Shown here: positions 21,277 through 33,077 of the stretch, piece by piece
Numbering within the stretch: the stretch's first letter is position 1
Layout: each line of letters opens with the position of its first letter
Assembly (NCBI GenBank): GCA_963556145.1
Contig: OY744469.1
Span: 2,948,767 to 3,012,766, forward strand
Source of the DNA: Hygrocybe punicea
Lineage: Eukaryota > Basidiomycota > Agaricomycetes > Agaricales > Hygrophoraceae
Direction of reading: 5' to 3'
DNA: 64,000 bases
Position numbers and translations under genes: made by a program
The notes under the pieces: model-generated
The model's input: only the letters and a program-made list of their open reading frames with translations
Told to the model about the DNA's origin: nothing
The model's database searches: none

Positions 21277-22617
21277 ATGACCTCGAGTGAAGATGCGGTA
21301 TCAGGGTCTTCCCAAAGGGGATCTTCCCAACAGGGATTCTTGTTTGATTCCCATGCAGGACGCAAGGCATTGAACTTGGAGACACAACCAAGTATTCAAA
21401 ACCCCTCCGGGCACACCATCACTCCTTCGACGAATGTATTTACGAGAGCCCAAAGCTCAGAGTTCATTGCTCGCACAGATATCATCGGAGAATGCAAACT
21501 CATCCTCGAGTGTTTTCGAAAGGGCACCCAAACCAGATCAGAAGCATTCCTTGCTCTTGCGGATGCAATCCTCAGATCCAGAGATCACAATAGTCCCAGA
21601 AGTAGAGCACTCACTTCCTATCTCGAAATTCTCGACAAACTATCTCAACCGCCCAGCGATTCCCTTAATAGAGCGCCTATCACTGTCAACGCATTGCCAG
21701 AATTGGTCAGACCCAGTTCCCCCTCTCCGGAAGATGCGACGCGTCCCATCAGGCCATCTCACTCCCACGAATCTTCTGCAGAAGTTGAGACTTCCCACAA
21801 GCGCAGAAAGGTGGACGATGCTGCCCTCCCGTGGATCGTCTCCACCGTTATCTCACATGCCGTCTTACACCTGGAACTCACGAAGACTCGGTCCCTACTC
21901 CTTGAGTTCACGAAGGATTACAAGTACGTCCTCAGCTTTTTACTCAACTCTACCAGTCACATCTCGTTCCCCGAGTCTGAATGGACAGTGCTTATCAAAG
22001 GACATGCCGTCAACCTCGATAGGGTCATCACCAGCCATCACTCCGTCTCTCACGACACTCGGACCACTCAGAAGATTGGTGATGGTGTCAAACTCCGTTT
22101 TGGTTCCTCTGATCCAATCAAGTCAGTCAGGACCCTCGGAGAGTGGTTCATCATGTGGGGTAAAGCTGCTGAGGCCACACTCTGGGTGTTCCCGCATCGC
22201 AGTCGCGAACTCAGAGAATACCAACAGTACATTCTCAAACTTTTCAACAGCGCCCACGTATCAGTCCATGAGCGCGTCATCCTATTTGACAAGAAGATTC
22301 AAACAGAGGTCACCTCACGGTGCGACCTCCTCCTCAGCGATTTTGCTTCCTTTGCGCACTGGGAACATTCATACCTCTCCGACTTTGGGACCAGATATCT
22401 CGCATCCACCTCCCCTCAACGTCACGACGCTTGAGGGACCACAGGACTCCATGCGCGCCCACGACATGACTTCAAAAAGAAGCCTGAACCATGCTGACGT
22501 TTCAATGAAGGCGTTTGCCCTTCAATGTCCACTCAGTGCCGATATAGTCATGTCTGTTCAAACTGCAAGAAGGCCGACCACACAGCCGCCTCCTGCAGGG
22601 CACAACCAAAGGCTTGA
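21277..22617 (+). pseudogene. Ngaro-like element 1 gag, two TGA stops
   Basis: ATG at 21277 (MTSSEDAVSG); the open frame begins earlier only from a TTG. The protein aligns with the gag of element 2: VDDAALPWIVSTVISHAVLH, ESEWTVLIKG-AVNLDRVI, RVILFDKKIQ, RCDLLLSDFASFAHWEHSYL. In-frame TGAs at 22432-22434 and 22495-22497 interrupt the tail. Beyond them the same frame gives a cysteine-histidine cluster (RFNEGVC, QCRYSHVCSNCKKADHTAASC) typical of gag-like proteins of this group. The stop at 22615-22617 overlaps the -1 RT frame, which is open from 22548. Confidence 0.75.
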
Positions 22618-23227
22618 CCTTACTCTCCATACATCCCATCCCCGTTTTTTCTGCAATTTCCTTTGGACGAACCTCAACTGTGACATCTGAGTCTGATCCA
22701 CCACTCCCACAACCACCTTCTTCGGAGTACACTGATGCACTGCTCCACACCATCTCAACGCACCCTGAGCTTTTCAAGATCGTCACCCCCACCTATGTTG
22801 CTTCCTTTGCTGCCCTCCTCACCACTCACCCCAACCGCCCATTCGTCGCCTCTGTCATAACCGGACTCTGTCAAGGCTTCTGGCCCTGGTCTGTCTGGGA
22901 CCCATCCTACCCTACGACATATGATGCTTCCTCATGTCCCCCCAAGTCCGACAAAGAACGCACATTCATTTGGTCACAACGCGACAAAGAAGTTGCACTT
23001 GGACGTTTCTCCCCCTCCTTCGGCACTGAACTTCTGCTGGGCATGTACAGCATGCCCATGCATGCTGTGCCCAAGCCCTGTTCAGTAAACCTCCACCTCG
23101 TTGTTGACCATAGCGCAAGCCCTTACTCACTTAACTCGCTCATCTCCTGGTCCACCATCATCGGCTTGACACTTTGCATAACCTTGGCCAGGCTTTACTT
23201 AACTTCCGTCGTGAACACGGGAATGTC
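22548..23227 (+). pseudogene. Ngaro-like element 1 RT-RNase H, 5' part
   Basis: Frame -1 relative to gag. It encodes HPNRPFVASVITGLCQGFWPW, DKEVALGRFSPSF, LLLGMYSMPMHAVPKP and LVVDHSASPYSLNSLI, each matched in element 2 at 57900-58400. A single-base frameshift lies near 23145-23150, after which HHHRLDTLHNLGQALLNF is read in another frame. The codon boundary at 23227 coincides with the chromovirus insertion point. Confidence 0.78.
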
Positions 23228-23445
23228 TGTCATGAAAATATGTCACCCCCCATACATTTTTCCTCAGATACCACTTATTTTCATGACAATCTTTGACAGA
23301 TCACTAGACAAAACCTTATGACTCACACACCCTGCGGAGCGGGGAAAGGCTTTTACATTTACAAGCCCCTTAAAGGGGCGGAACCGGACCGGACTACAAC
23401 TACAACTCCCTGGAAGGGAGTACGACTATCACAACCAAGAAGTAT

Positions 23446-23663
23446 CTACTCATCTACGAGATACTCCTCTTTAATTACCTCCTGGAGGATGGCGTCTTCA
23501 ACGAGGTGACGAATCTGGTCTTCCAATGCCCGCTCAATTGCTGCATGACAATTGCACCTAAACATGTCAGCGATGCCGAAGGGAAGACAAGGCTGGAACT
23601 CACGCAGCCCGAAGGGTGCCCCAGTGTCCACATAGGCATCCCGGGGCCAGAAGTCCTCGTCGG
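23446..23663 (-). pseudogene. LTR2 zinc-knuckle gene, 3' part of exon 2 (5' LTR copy)
   Basis: Encodes the C-terminal region (DEDFWPRDAYVDTGAPFGL, AIERALEDQIRHLVEDAILQ) of the LTR2 protein. It was separated from the rest of its gene (34845-35201) by the LARD and LTR3 insertions. Confidence 0.7.
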
Positions 23664-23757
23664 TGTAGAGACTCGACGTCCCTCTGAGTCCGTATCCTCG
23701 ATATATCACGAATCCAGACGAACCCGCTGCCTCCATTCAACTCGCATTCGAACCCGA

Positions 23758-23855
23758 TGTGACGGCGAGTTCGGTTGTAGACCCGAAATGGGAATGGATG
23801 GGGACGAAGTGGGATATGAAGAGGATTCGGGTCCAGATGGCCCAGAGCCTCTACA
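23758..23855 (-). repeat. TR-GAG-2 3' LTR (98 bp)
   Basis: TGTGACGGCGAG to CCTCTACA; pairs with 27611-27708 (few differences, for example GACGG against GATGG). It appears to be an internally deleted form of the 593-bp LTR5 at 29201-29793. Confidence 0.85.
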
Positions 23856-24189
23856 TCCGGTCAGGACTCAGATAGAGACCATCCCTGGTCGATCCATACG
23901 AAATAACGAAGATACCAGGGTCGTGGGAATAAATGAGCGGAGGTGATGTCGAAAATGGGCGGAAACGAGAGTACAACGTGAGCGGAGTCGAAGCCGGTGG
24001 GTATCGAAGCGTCGGGAGGGGCAGTGGTCCGGAGCTACTGAAAGAGGGTGGGGCGAAACGGCTGGATAAAGGAACAACGGTCACGTGACGGGGCAACAAA
24101 TACAAACAAGAAAACTTTTCAACGCGACTTTCAACAATCTCGACAACAACCTCAACGAGCCCAACAAACCCAACAAACACCAACACCAA

Positions 24190-25658
24190 ATGTCAACGGA
24201 ATACAACAAATTCCTCAATACTCTCGATGCGGAAACGTGGCAAGATTTCGAGAGCGCCGTGGCCGAGTTACTAGAAGTCGATGCGGCCGGAATCGATATC
24301 GTACGCGACGGATTCGAGAACGAAGCACGGCAATGGGTGGTGAGACGACGACGGGCCATGGTAAGAGTTCCCGTTTCTGTAAACGGCACGGACTAACGAT
24401 ACCCAGCAGCGGAACTACAGGGGAATCTTGACGGAAATCCGGGACAACGGAATCGACGTGACGGAACCGAAGGATTTCTCGATGGGCCGAGAGATGGTGG
24501 TGGAGGTCGAGGAGTGGTTGCGGAGCTGGGAAGACTACGAACGGGAACAGAAAGAGGCGAGGCGTCGGGAAGCTGTACGGTTGCAGGAGGAAAAGGAGGA
24601 GGAAGCGAGGAAACAACGGGTCAAGGAGGTGGAAAGGATCGAGCAGCAACAGGCGGAGGAATCGCGTCAATACGAAGAGGAGATGAATAGGAGGGTGGAA
24701 GCGGAGAAGCGGATCGAGGAGGCGGAAAGGGCGAAGGTGGCAGAGGCAGCAAAAAGGGAGGCTGATGCAGCCATGGACAGGGACCGGGAGGAGACTGCAC
24801 AAACCAGCCATCACGGAAGCGAGGACGAGGAGGGCACCTGGTCCGATCAGCAACTACGAAAATACGAGCGGCTTCAAGCACTCAACGCGATCAAACACAA
24901 AAAGCTCAACCGGGATAAGAGGGTCAACCGGGACGACGAGACCGTTCATGGGGACTACAACAGCGGCAACGATTTCTCGAATGCGAGCGGGAACGAGGAC
25001 GTGGAACCGAAGGGAAAGATTCCGGGGGTAAGTGATATATCGCGGACTCGTATATCCATGGTGCCTAACTAATCCGTAGTACATGCAGTCGTTCCGGATC
25101 TGGCAATGCGATGCGTGCGTGACCGCCAATGCAGTTTGTCGCGGAATCGAGGGGTACGCGTGCGACCGTTGCAAAAGGCTTAAACGACGCTGTGGGTTAT
25201 CGACGAAGGGACCGGCCACTGGATCCGGAAAAGCAGACAGGAAAGGGAAGGTGAAGGCGGGTAGTCCAAAGAGGAAAATCATCGCGAAGAAAATACCAAA
25301 GCCCGTGAGGAAGCCTAGGTTGCGGACCGGAGAGGCGTCGACGAGTAAGCGGACGTTGACCGACGTCGAACCGGATACGGAATCGGAGCGGGATGAAGGG
25401 AGATGAGGAAATCCGTTCAAGCACCCGCGGATCGGAGCCGGAATCAACGACCATGTCTGGGCAGTGCGCAAGATGGCGACGGAAACGCAAAGGGAGATAT
25501 CGACGATCGCGGTCGGCCTTTCTGAATACATTGCGGAGGTCCACACCAAGCTAACCCGTTGGACGAAAGAGCTAAATCGACTACGCGTGAACCAGGCCCA
25601 TATCTTGGGTCAACTCGACCTAATCGACACCAAACTCGACGAAGGGAGAAGGGAATAA
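24190..25658 (+). CDS. Coiled-coil and Zn2Cys6-like protein, three exons, antisense inside TR-GAG-2
   Basis: Exons 24190-24360, 24410-25027 and 25080-25406 (or onward to 25658). Introns are 49 and 52 nt with donors GTAAGA and GTAAGT and branch-like GACTAAC and CTAACTAAT. Residues 1-57 contain LDAETWQDFESAVAELLE. Residues about 80-200 are a long Glu/Arg/Gln-rich helix, probably a coiled coil. Exon 3 opens with six cysteines spaced C-x2-C-x6-C-x6-C-x2-C-x6-C (CDAC, VC, ACDRC, RRC), the Gal4-type spacing, then a Lys/Arg-rich tail. The stop at 25404-25406 is TGA; the same frame then runs open for 84 codons (MATETQREISTI, LDLIDTKLDEGRRE). Product 371 aa, or 455 if that TGA arose from CGA. DNA binding is inferred only from cysteine spacing. 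Confidence 0.6.
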
Positions 25659-25730
25659 AAGGGAACGGACGGAAAGGGAAAACGGAATGCGGGACAATGT
25701 ACATAAAGAAAAATAGAGTACATAATAAAA

Positions 25731-27416
25731 CTATAAACGGAAAAGAGGGAAACGGAATGACGATATAAGATAACCGGAATCTGGGGGTCGAGGAGGAGGA
25801 CGGCACCGGAATACAATGGAAACGAAACGGGTCTGGAACGAGCGGGAAACAAAGGAAACTAGAAATGGAAACGAAAATATAAATAAATGAGAAACGGGAG
25901 TGGAAACGGAAACGGAAAGCGGAACGGAAGACGAAAACGCAAAAATAGGAGACGGAAACGGGTCTATATCCCCACAAGAGTTTCTGAAAGAAGGTCGGAG
26001 GTGGAACGACGAGAGGAGGCGGAGAACTTCTTGCAAATATTCGAGTGAGGTGTCGAGGGGGCGGAGGTCCAGAATGCGATGACAAAGTAGAATGAAGACG
26101 GAAACGAGGAACAATAAAAATTTGAGAACCGGAGTGCCGACACCAACACGATCCCATATAACGGGTGTGCCGTGTGACGGGTCTAAAAATGACGGGGTGC
26201 CCCAAGCGGGTGAGGACAGAACCGACAACGATACGGGAGCAGAAACGACAAGGGGAACCGGGAACGAAGGGGTCGACATAACGGAATCGGAACCGGAATC
26301 GAAATCAAATAAAAGGGGTGGAATGGGGTCCGGAATGGGAACGGGTATGGAATACTCAACCAAAGTCAACGGAATCTTGGTAGACGGTGACAGAGGACAA
26401 TATGGCGGCAATATCGGGGACGGAATGTCTATTTCTGGAGAATCCGAGGATAATGGGAGCAGGTCCGGTACGAGTTCGTGGATGTAAAGCGGAGGGGTCG
26501 AATCCGGAGACGAGGGGGACGAAATAGGAAATGAAATGGATAAATCGGTGACCGGCATTGATAAATCGGGGGTGGGATCGGACAGGGACAACACGGGACT
26601 GGACGACAATACCTGTAAACAAATGATGGTCTCGACAGGCACCGGAATGGACAGGGACGGGGAACACGATGACGGGGGTGGAGTATACGAAGGACCGGAA
26701 TGAATGTGGGGGATGGAATGAACGACGGTGGGCGGGATTGAGGTCGGAATTGGGACCGGAGATGACAAAGCTATGACGGGTAGGAGACGGGGACCGGAAT
26801 CGGGACTAGAGATAGTAACGGCAAGGGAAGGGGATTTCGGAACGGAGCGATAACCGGAAAGTAGGAATAAGGCGGCATCGTGGAAAACATCGAGCGGGTA
26901 TGGATCGTCGTGGTAATGGTCGGGAAGAAGGTAATGGAGGCGTTCTTCAATACGTAGATGAAGGTCTGAGTCGAATCCGTTGGCGAAGTATGTGTTCCGT
27001 TGCTTATCCGATAGACGGCCGTTGTCAAACAAGACACCGGAAATGCGTATGAAATCCCGGAAATATTCTCCTAAGTCTGCTTTGTTCTCTATACCGTAAG
27101 CCGATTGTCGTCGCGTAAGTTGATCGAGATCCGAGATCGTATACCGGATGGAATCTGTAGCACCGGGATAAAAGTCGAAGACGGCACGTTGGAAAGCGAT
27201 GAAGTCTTTAGCGGAAGCGGCGGGAAGTGTCGACCAGAGTTCGTAATCGTTGTTGTTGAGGTACCGTAGCGTGTAACGAATCTTCAAAGCGTCTGTGAGT
27301 CCACAATCGGAACCGAGTATGTCGATTTCGTCGAAGAAGCGGGGGAGGTCGAGTTCATTTCCATCAAATGTCGGGGCTGAGGGATCACCTCGGAGAGGCA
27401 TGAATCCGTACGTCAT
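25731..27416 (-). CDS. TR-GAG-2 gag protein
   Basis: A 561-aa ORF from ATG 27416. The N-terminal about 200 residues form a gag-like domain (FDGNELDLPRFFDEIDILG, IRYTLRYLNNNDYELWSTLP, YPGATDSIRYTISDLDQL, DPYPLDVFHDAALFLL). The rest is a Pro/Ser/Leu-rich low-complexity tail (SPVPIPTSIPP-type repeats) without a zinc knuckle or protease. The same DPYxxxxFHDAA motif occurs in the gypsy gag remnant at 14769-15250. It is the only sense-strand gene of TR-GAG-2, so particle assembly must rely on, or mimic, an autonomous partner. The frame is unbroken, which fits a young insertion. Confidence 0.75.
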   Translation of the reverse strand: MTYGFMPLRGDPSAPTFDGNELDLPRFFDEIDILGSDCGLTDALKIRYTLRYLNNNDYELWSTLPAASAKDFIAFQRAVFDFYPGATDSIRYTISDLDQLTRRQSAYGIENKADLGEYFRDFIRISGVLFDNGRLSDKQRNTYFANGFDSDLHLRIEERLHYLLPDHYHDDPYPLDVFHDAALFLLSGYRSVPKSPSLAVTISSPDSGPRLLPVIALSSPVPIPTSIPPTVVHSIPHIHSGPSYTPPPSSCSPSLSIPVPVETIICLQVLSSSPVLSLSDPTPDLSMPVTDLSISFPISSPSSPDSTPPLYIHELVPDLLPLSSDSPEIDIPSPILPPYCPLSPSTKIPLTLVEYSIPVPIPDPIPPLLFDFDSGSDSVMSTPSFPVPLVVSAPVSLSVLSSPAWGTPSFLDPSHGTPVIWDRVGVGTPVLKFLLFLVSVFILLCHRILDLRPLDTSLEYLQEVLRLLSSFHLRPSFRNSCGDIDPFPSPIFAFSSSVPLSVSVSTPVSHLFIFSFPFLVSFVSRSFQTRFVSIVFRCRPPPRPPDSGYLISSFRFPLFRL

Positions 27417-27591
27417 ATCGGGAATGTCTAAATCGGGATGTGGGTCGGAAAGCGGGTCGGGTCGAGGAGGTTCGAGGTCGAGGTCGAAGTCGTAAGCGGA
27501 ACTAAATAACTAGAGTCGGGTAGAAGAGGGAAACGTCATCAAAGTCAAAGCCGACCATGGGGAGGGTATGAAAAGACAAAAGAAATAAACT

Positions 27592-27608
27592 CCTCGCGGT
27601 GGGCTCCA
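27592..27608 (-). promoter_or_regulatory. Primer-binding site of TR-GAG-2
   Basis: TGGAGCCCACCGCGAGG on the minus strand, two bases inside the 5' LTR. It matches the LARD site (28503-28519) at 15 of 17 positions, implying the same tRNA primer. Confidence 0.65.
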
Positions 27609-27610
27609 GT

Positions 27611-27708
27611 TGTGATGGCGAGTTCGGTTGTAGACCCGAAATGGGAATGGATGGGGACGAAGTGGGATATGAAGAGGATTCGGGTCCAGATGGCCCGGAG
27701 CCTCTACA
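27611..27708 (-). repeat. TR-GAG-2 5' LTR (98 bp)
   Basis: Partner of 23758-23855. Confidence 0.85.
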
Positions 27709-28502
27709 CCGACGTAACCCGACGTGACGTGACCCGACATGACCGATGTGACCCGACATATGCCGCTTTGTAACAGCCGCTTTTGGACCAAATCTGGCAG
27801 CATCAGAAGCCCCGGAGTTCTAATAATAGGAGACGGATCTCATCAGACTTGATCCCCGACTTCGGACTTACTTTATTTATGCATCCCCTCGTCCTTTCGG
27901 AGATATGTAGGATGTTTTGAATCTTTTTCTTGGATATTCCTTCTCCCCTCCATTTTCCTGTCCTCATCACTTTTCAACCCCCCTTTCCACATCCCCATTC
28001 CAACCTTTCTTTGTAGCTTACCATCGGCCAAAATAGACATGTCCGAAAGTAGATTACTCACTCCTGTACTATAAAAAACGGTCCCCGACGACCGTACAAA
28101 AAAGAGATACCATTAGTCCCTGTTTTCATATAGTCAGAATCTTCTTTAATCCCTTCAAATGCTCATCCACGTAGATCCTTAGTTTTTTTGTAGTTCATTT
28201 CATTGTCTTTATTGATTGCTTCTATTATTTGTTCATCGTTTCCGACCCGACCCGACCCGCCGTACCCGACATTGTTGGCATTGTTGGGTTCTTCGTTATT
28301 CATCTGTTTTCAGTCCGTTCATTGCCGGATTCATCGTTATTTGTCCAGTTTTACACGGCGGCATTATATTTTACTTCCATTTCCATTTCCTTTACTACTA
28401 TTCCCGACACTGACTTATCCACTGTCACTTTTACGCTGACACCCCTCTGGTTATGATTATTTCTTGATAGTTCCAAAGCCACCAAGAACCTGCATCTACA
28501 TC

Positions 28503-28519
28503 TGGAGCCCACTGCAAGG
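28503..28519 (+). promoter_or_regulatory. Primer-binding site of the LARD
   Basis: TGGAGCCCACTGCAAGG, two bases after the 5' LTR end (TCTACA at 28495-28500). Confidence 0.65.
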
Positions 28520-29200
28520 ATAATTCAGTGTCAAGACACATTCATTCCAAAGCCCTACATATCCTTTTGTCATCTCAAAACAAGCCTTGCTGCAGCATTC
28601 TACACATCCGACATCTGTTACCCGACTTCTTTACATTCAACACCCAATGCTTCGACATCCAATCGCCAACTGCCACACTATCATTTGGGTTTGATTCTCA
28701 TAATATTTTCTCTTCTTTACCGACTACAATTGTTCAGTTTCACTAACAACTTTGAACCCGCTCTTGTGTGGCCGACCCAATGCCTGTTTACCGCTTTAGG
28801 AAACTTGCACAGCCATGACCTGATACACCCTCGTTTATCGACTCAACGTCTCGATCCCCGTCACATCCACCATCCACACTCGATTTACAACTCCAACGTG
28901 CTCGGAAACCCATGCCCCACCGATTCCGGTCGAAAACCTGTGCCCGGAAAGCCCCAAAACGGCCCCAGCGACCGCGACCAACAACAACTGTGTCACTCAC
29001 GAAACACAGATGAACGGAGCCACGAAGGAGAAGGAACACGCCCACAGTGCAATGGGTTTAGCCTGTGCACCCCAGGTATGCCCATAGTCGCCGTTTCCGT
29101 GGTAACCGTGCAGAAAAACATGTTCATACGCAGTTTTCGACGTGTCCGACCGTATCTGCTCCCGTTTGACCCCCGTTTGGCCCATCGTTCTCGTCTACGG

Positions 29201-29793
29201 TGTAGAGGCTCCAGGCCGTCTGGACCCGAATCCTCTTCATATCCCACATCGTCCCCGTCCATTCCCATTCATATACCGTCGATTCCGCCCGATTCCGGTT
29301 CTCTCCGTCGATTCCGCTCCGGATTCCGCCTCCGGAATCGTTCATACTCAAGATGCGATGTCTCTAACGACCCGGAATTAGTACGTATATAGTTACATAT
29401 GATATATCTTCGTTTCCCGTTACTTAGTACATAGCACCATTCCCCCTATACTCCGCTCCACCTCTCTACCATCAGTTACAGCCTTCGCTTGTAGTACCTA
29501 GTTACTACAGCACAGGATCTCTCCCAGTAGTATAAAAGATGTACCCTTATACTACAAACTATATAGAAAATACAGGTTATCGCTCCCCTTCAGTTCTATT
29601 TCTTAGTCCTCGCTTCGTATCGTCTCCATATTAGTCTTCGTACTCCACTCCCTTCACCTCCCCTCTGATCTGGAACCCTGGATTCGGGTTGGATTGACTA
29701 GACTATAGACACTAAACTCCTCTGATCACTTCTTAGCTGATCACCACTTTCGTAGATTCCCATTTCGGGTCTACAACCGAACTCGCCGTCACA
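29201..29793 (+). mobile_element. Solo LTR, family LTR5, long form
   Basis: 593 bp, TGTAGAGGCTCC to GCCGTCACA, with the 4-bp duplication ACGG (29197-29200, 29794-29797). Its two ends are the same as the 98-bp TR-GAG-2 LTR; the extra about 480 bp lies between two copies of ATTCCCATT (about 29269-29277 and 29758-29766). Reading the extra part as an insertion with a 9-bp duplication was considered, but homologous extra sequence also occurs at 13776-14764, so this is the ancestral length. Confidence 0.85.
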
Positions 29794-32279
29794 ACGGACT
29801 CGCCATCGTCCACAGAGGCCAGCCCAGACTGCTCCCCACCTTCTGAACTCAAGCCGTCCCCAGAAAACTGCGCCGGCGCCCAGAAAACACGTCCTTCCAC
29901 GCATCTCAGCCTATTCCCCAACGTTACGTCCCCGTTTCATCAGCCGCTTGCGTCTACCGCCTTGTCGTCGTCTCCGGAGTCAAGCCCAGACCCGTCTGCA
30001 GCGTATGGACCTGCGAAGCTATCAGAACATGTAAGTGGCTAGCAAACTCGGTTCTCAACCAGTCCCAGCACGTACGCCCCCCTTTCGTGTCCAAATCGCC
30101 AGCCCTCTGCATCTACACCCTCACCATTGTCTCCAGATGTGCACTGTCGCATGCCCCCATCGTCTGAGCCCGCAAAGTAACCAGCAAACCATGCCAGTGT
30201 CCCTCACGAGTCCATGCAAACAGTCCCGCCGCGTTTGAGCCCTCAACACCGTGCTACAGCCCCATGATGCCAGTCGTGAGCCCACACGAGCCATCTTCGC
30301 CGTTATTGATGCCTCACAACGTGCCACATCAACTCGCCTTGTGCACCCACCTATACGACATCCCCGGCCGCTCACGTATTTGTTGAACCACCCACCGCTT
30401 CGTACAGCCTCCCAGCACCTCACGGCATCCCTCGCAAGTCCGTAGAAGCCGTCCCCACCATTATTGAGTCTCCAACACCGTGCAATGTCAACCCGCCCCA
30501 TGCACCCGCCTATACAACCTCCTCGGCCGCTCACACCCTCGTAGGACCCACTGGCGGCTTGTATCACATCCCACCACCCCACATCGCCCTCGCAAACCCC
30601 TACAAGCTGTCCCCGTTATATTAGAGCTTCCAACGCCATGCCACGTCACCCAACGGCCTACCACTGCGTTCCCTCATCCAGGACCAATGACCACCACGTA
30701 CAACCACTACCACACCCACGTTCACGCCTCCGCACCTCGGCATGGCTCCCTACTGTCCCATACACGTCCACTCCCATCCCTCATCGTCCCACGCAAAGCG
30801 GCCATGTCACCCCGTTGACCCCCACTCTCGACCCCCACTTCCCAGCCATCCCCGTCCTCGTCCTCTCCCCCCTCAACCACCTACGTCATCGACCAACCCC
30901 ACGATGTCAAGTCCATTTGAGAGCCCAAATAAAGCCCCCATTGAGTTACGCCCATGAAACCGTGACCACTGGCCGCCCAAGCCCGTTCCACGACCCGACG
31001 AACCCTTGTCAAATCCCCACGCATCTATCCGCCATGAAAGTACCACGAAAATGCCACCCGTATCACTCCAATCCATCTCCCCGCCCACGTCATCCGCCTC
31101 CATCTTCAACATCGCCCTACACCATACCCCCAAAATTGACCATCCTCGATTGACCTCACAAAATCACGAACCACCTCATGCAACCCCATGGTCTGCCCCC
31201 AATCCACCCATGTCATCCGTCTCCGTCGCCCAACGTCGCCCTATCCTGTACCCGCTTCCCCTGACCACCCGTTTCCTGCTTGCCCGACCTCTTGCCACCT
31301 CGAACGGCCCCACGTAACCACGGTCGACCCACGCAGCCCCAGACTCGCCTCCATTGCCCCAAAGATGAGCCCCTCCGCCCGTCAGAACGCCTCCATTATC
31401 GGATCCACCACCCGGAACGCCCCAAAACGTGTCGACGGCACCCAAAACACGACTGAACGCCCTCCAGTGTCCATGCCGCACCCGTCTGCAATCTAACTGA
31501 GCCCAACATGGTCACCGTATGAACCCGCCATAGAACCGACACCCGTTTCTAGTCCCCAGACCCGACCACCCGTTCTCAAGCAATCCGCCACACTGGGTTC
31601 CAGTTCCGGATCCGCAACCTGTAAGCCAACACCCGACTACAATCCCGCGGCGTCCGCTTCCAGTTCTGGCTCAATTTGAGCAGCGGTGCTCGATTCGAGC
31701 ATCTGGTTCCGGTTCCGGTTTCACATCCCATACCCGCCACCTTCACACCCCCATACCCACCGAACCTGACCCTACGAAATCCCCTCACCGTCCATCGGCA
31801 TAAGAAATATATACATAGATAGATTAAATAAATAAAAAGAAAGAAAAACGTCAGAGATAAAAGAAAGATAAAAAGAAATACACTCGTTCCTGACACACCC
31901 GGCACCCGCATAATACACCCAACATACCTGACACACCCGCTTATGAATCTGTCATACCCAGCAAACCCGCTTACGAACCCGCCGCACCCACTTATGAACC
32001 CGACGCACCGCTTCACTCGTTCCCCATGCACCTGACTAATCCGCTCACGCACCTGCATTAAACCCTTTGACATCGTTCTCCGTTTTCCATGACCCACCAT
32101 TTCCACCACTGTTTCGACCCAGACACAACATTCCCTGTCTCGGCTTCAATTCCCAACCCACCCGACTTTATATTTCAGTTCCATGGGGGGGAATGCTTCC
32201 CCACAGGTCCAAGCCGGTGCTGAACCGCCTAGTATGAGGCTGATTTCACATCTGCTGATTATCGCCCCCATATTAGTAT

Positions 32280-32420
32280 TGACATATCAAACCTCCGCCA
32301 CCATCTATCAAACCTCCGCCGTCATCTATCGAACCTCTGCCATCATATATCAAACCTCCGTCGTCGTCCATCGAACCTCCATTGTCATCATATCATATTG
32401 AACCTCCGCCGTCGTCATAT
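32280..32420 (+). repeat. Tandem repeat, about 21-bp unit
   Basis: Units of the form TCAAACCTCCGCCATCATATA repeat about seven times with substitutions. Confidence 0.65.
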
Positions 32421-33077
32421 CATGTCTACCGTCGTCACCGTATCTCTATGCCCACATCACCAAGCTTACTATTTTATGCTTTCCGCAACCTATGCCACCG
32501 TTTCCGCCACCCATTGACACAGCCACCGAAGCCGCCGACCCTAACTCGACCCACCTACATCGTCTTTGTCATCTGCTTGCGTTTTATTTCATTTCCGCTT
32601 ATGCTCTATTTGTTTCCGCTCATGCATTCATTGTTTCCGTCACCCACCCCCAATCCGATTTCAAGTTTGATTTTATCCTGACGTCATTTATATTGCTTCC
32701 TTTCCTTCCCGATCCCCAACATTTATTTATTTTCTCATCTATTTTGCATTCCACTCTCTATTTGTCCCATTTTTGTAGCTTTCCATCTTTTCTTTTATTT
32801 CCACTCAGTTCGCTTTTCCACCCGTTGTATGTACTTTGTTTCCTTTTGCTTGACACCATCTTCACCCGCTTTGTTCTCTGCTCCCCGCTCTCCGCCTCCG
32901 ACCCTCCATCGAGTTCTGCTAGTCACCATCCACTGTCCCCATCCACGTCATCCACAACCTGCCTCGTCCTGTCGAACCCGATTCCGCAACCGCTACGTCG
33001 GCCTCATCTTACACTTCCACATCTCAAGTCCACGTAGTATCGACCAGGGATGGTCTTTATTAAAAGTATCCTGGAGA

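Larger units (their letters stand above)
23758..27708 (-). mobile_element. Short-LTR gag element TR-GAG-2 (LTR5-short)
   Basis: Two 98-bp LTRs (23758-23855, 27611-27708) and the 4-bp duplication CCGA (23754-23757, 27709-27712), inserted into the LARD 5' LTR. Orientation is minus: the primer-binding-like TGGAGCCCACCGC follows the right-hand LTR on that strand and the gag ORF is minus. It also carries a spliced gene on the opposite strand (24190-25658) that ends 73 bp from the gag stop, tail to tail. Confidence 0.88.
28520..33077 (+). other. LARD interior, non-coding and pyrimidine-rich
   Basis: No gag or pol motifs were found in any frame. Plus-strand composition is strongly C/T- and CCAC-rich from about 29800 to 33000, which keeps several meaningless frames open. 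It contains the solo LTR5 at 29201-29793 and a short tandem repeat near 32280-32420. Just before the 3' LTR there is only a weak purine stretch. Confidence 0.6.

Noticed and set aside
29278..29757. A 480-bp insertion with a 9-bp duplication ATTCCCATT inside a solo LTR
   Set aside because: Homologous sequence in the same place occurs in the divergent LTR5-like LTR at 13776-14764, so the long form is ancestral and the 98-bp form is the deletion.
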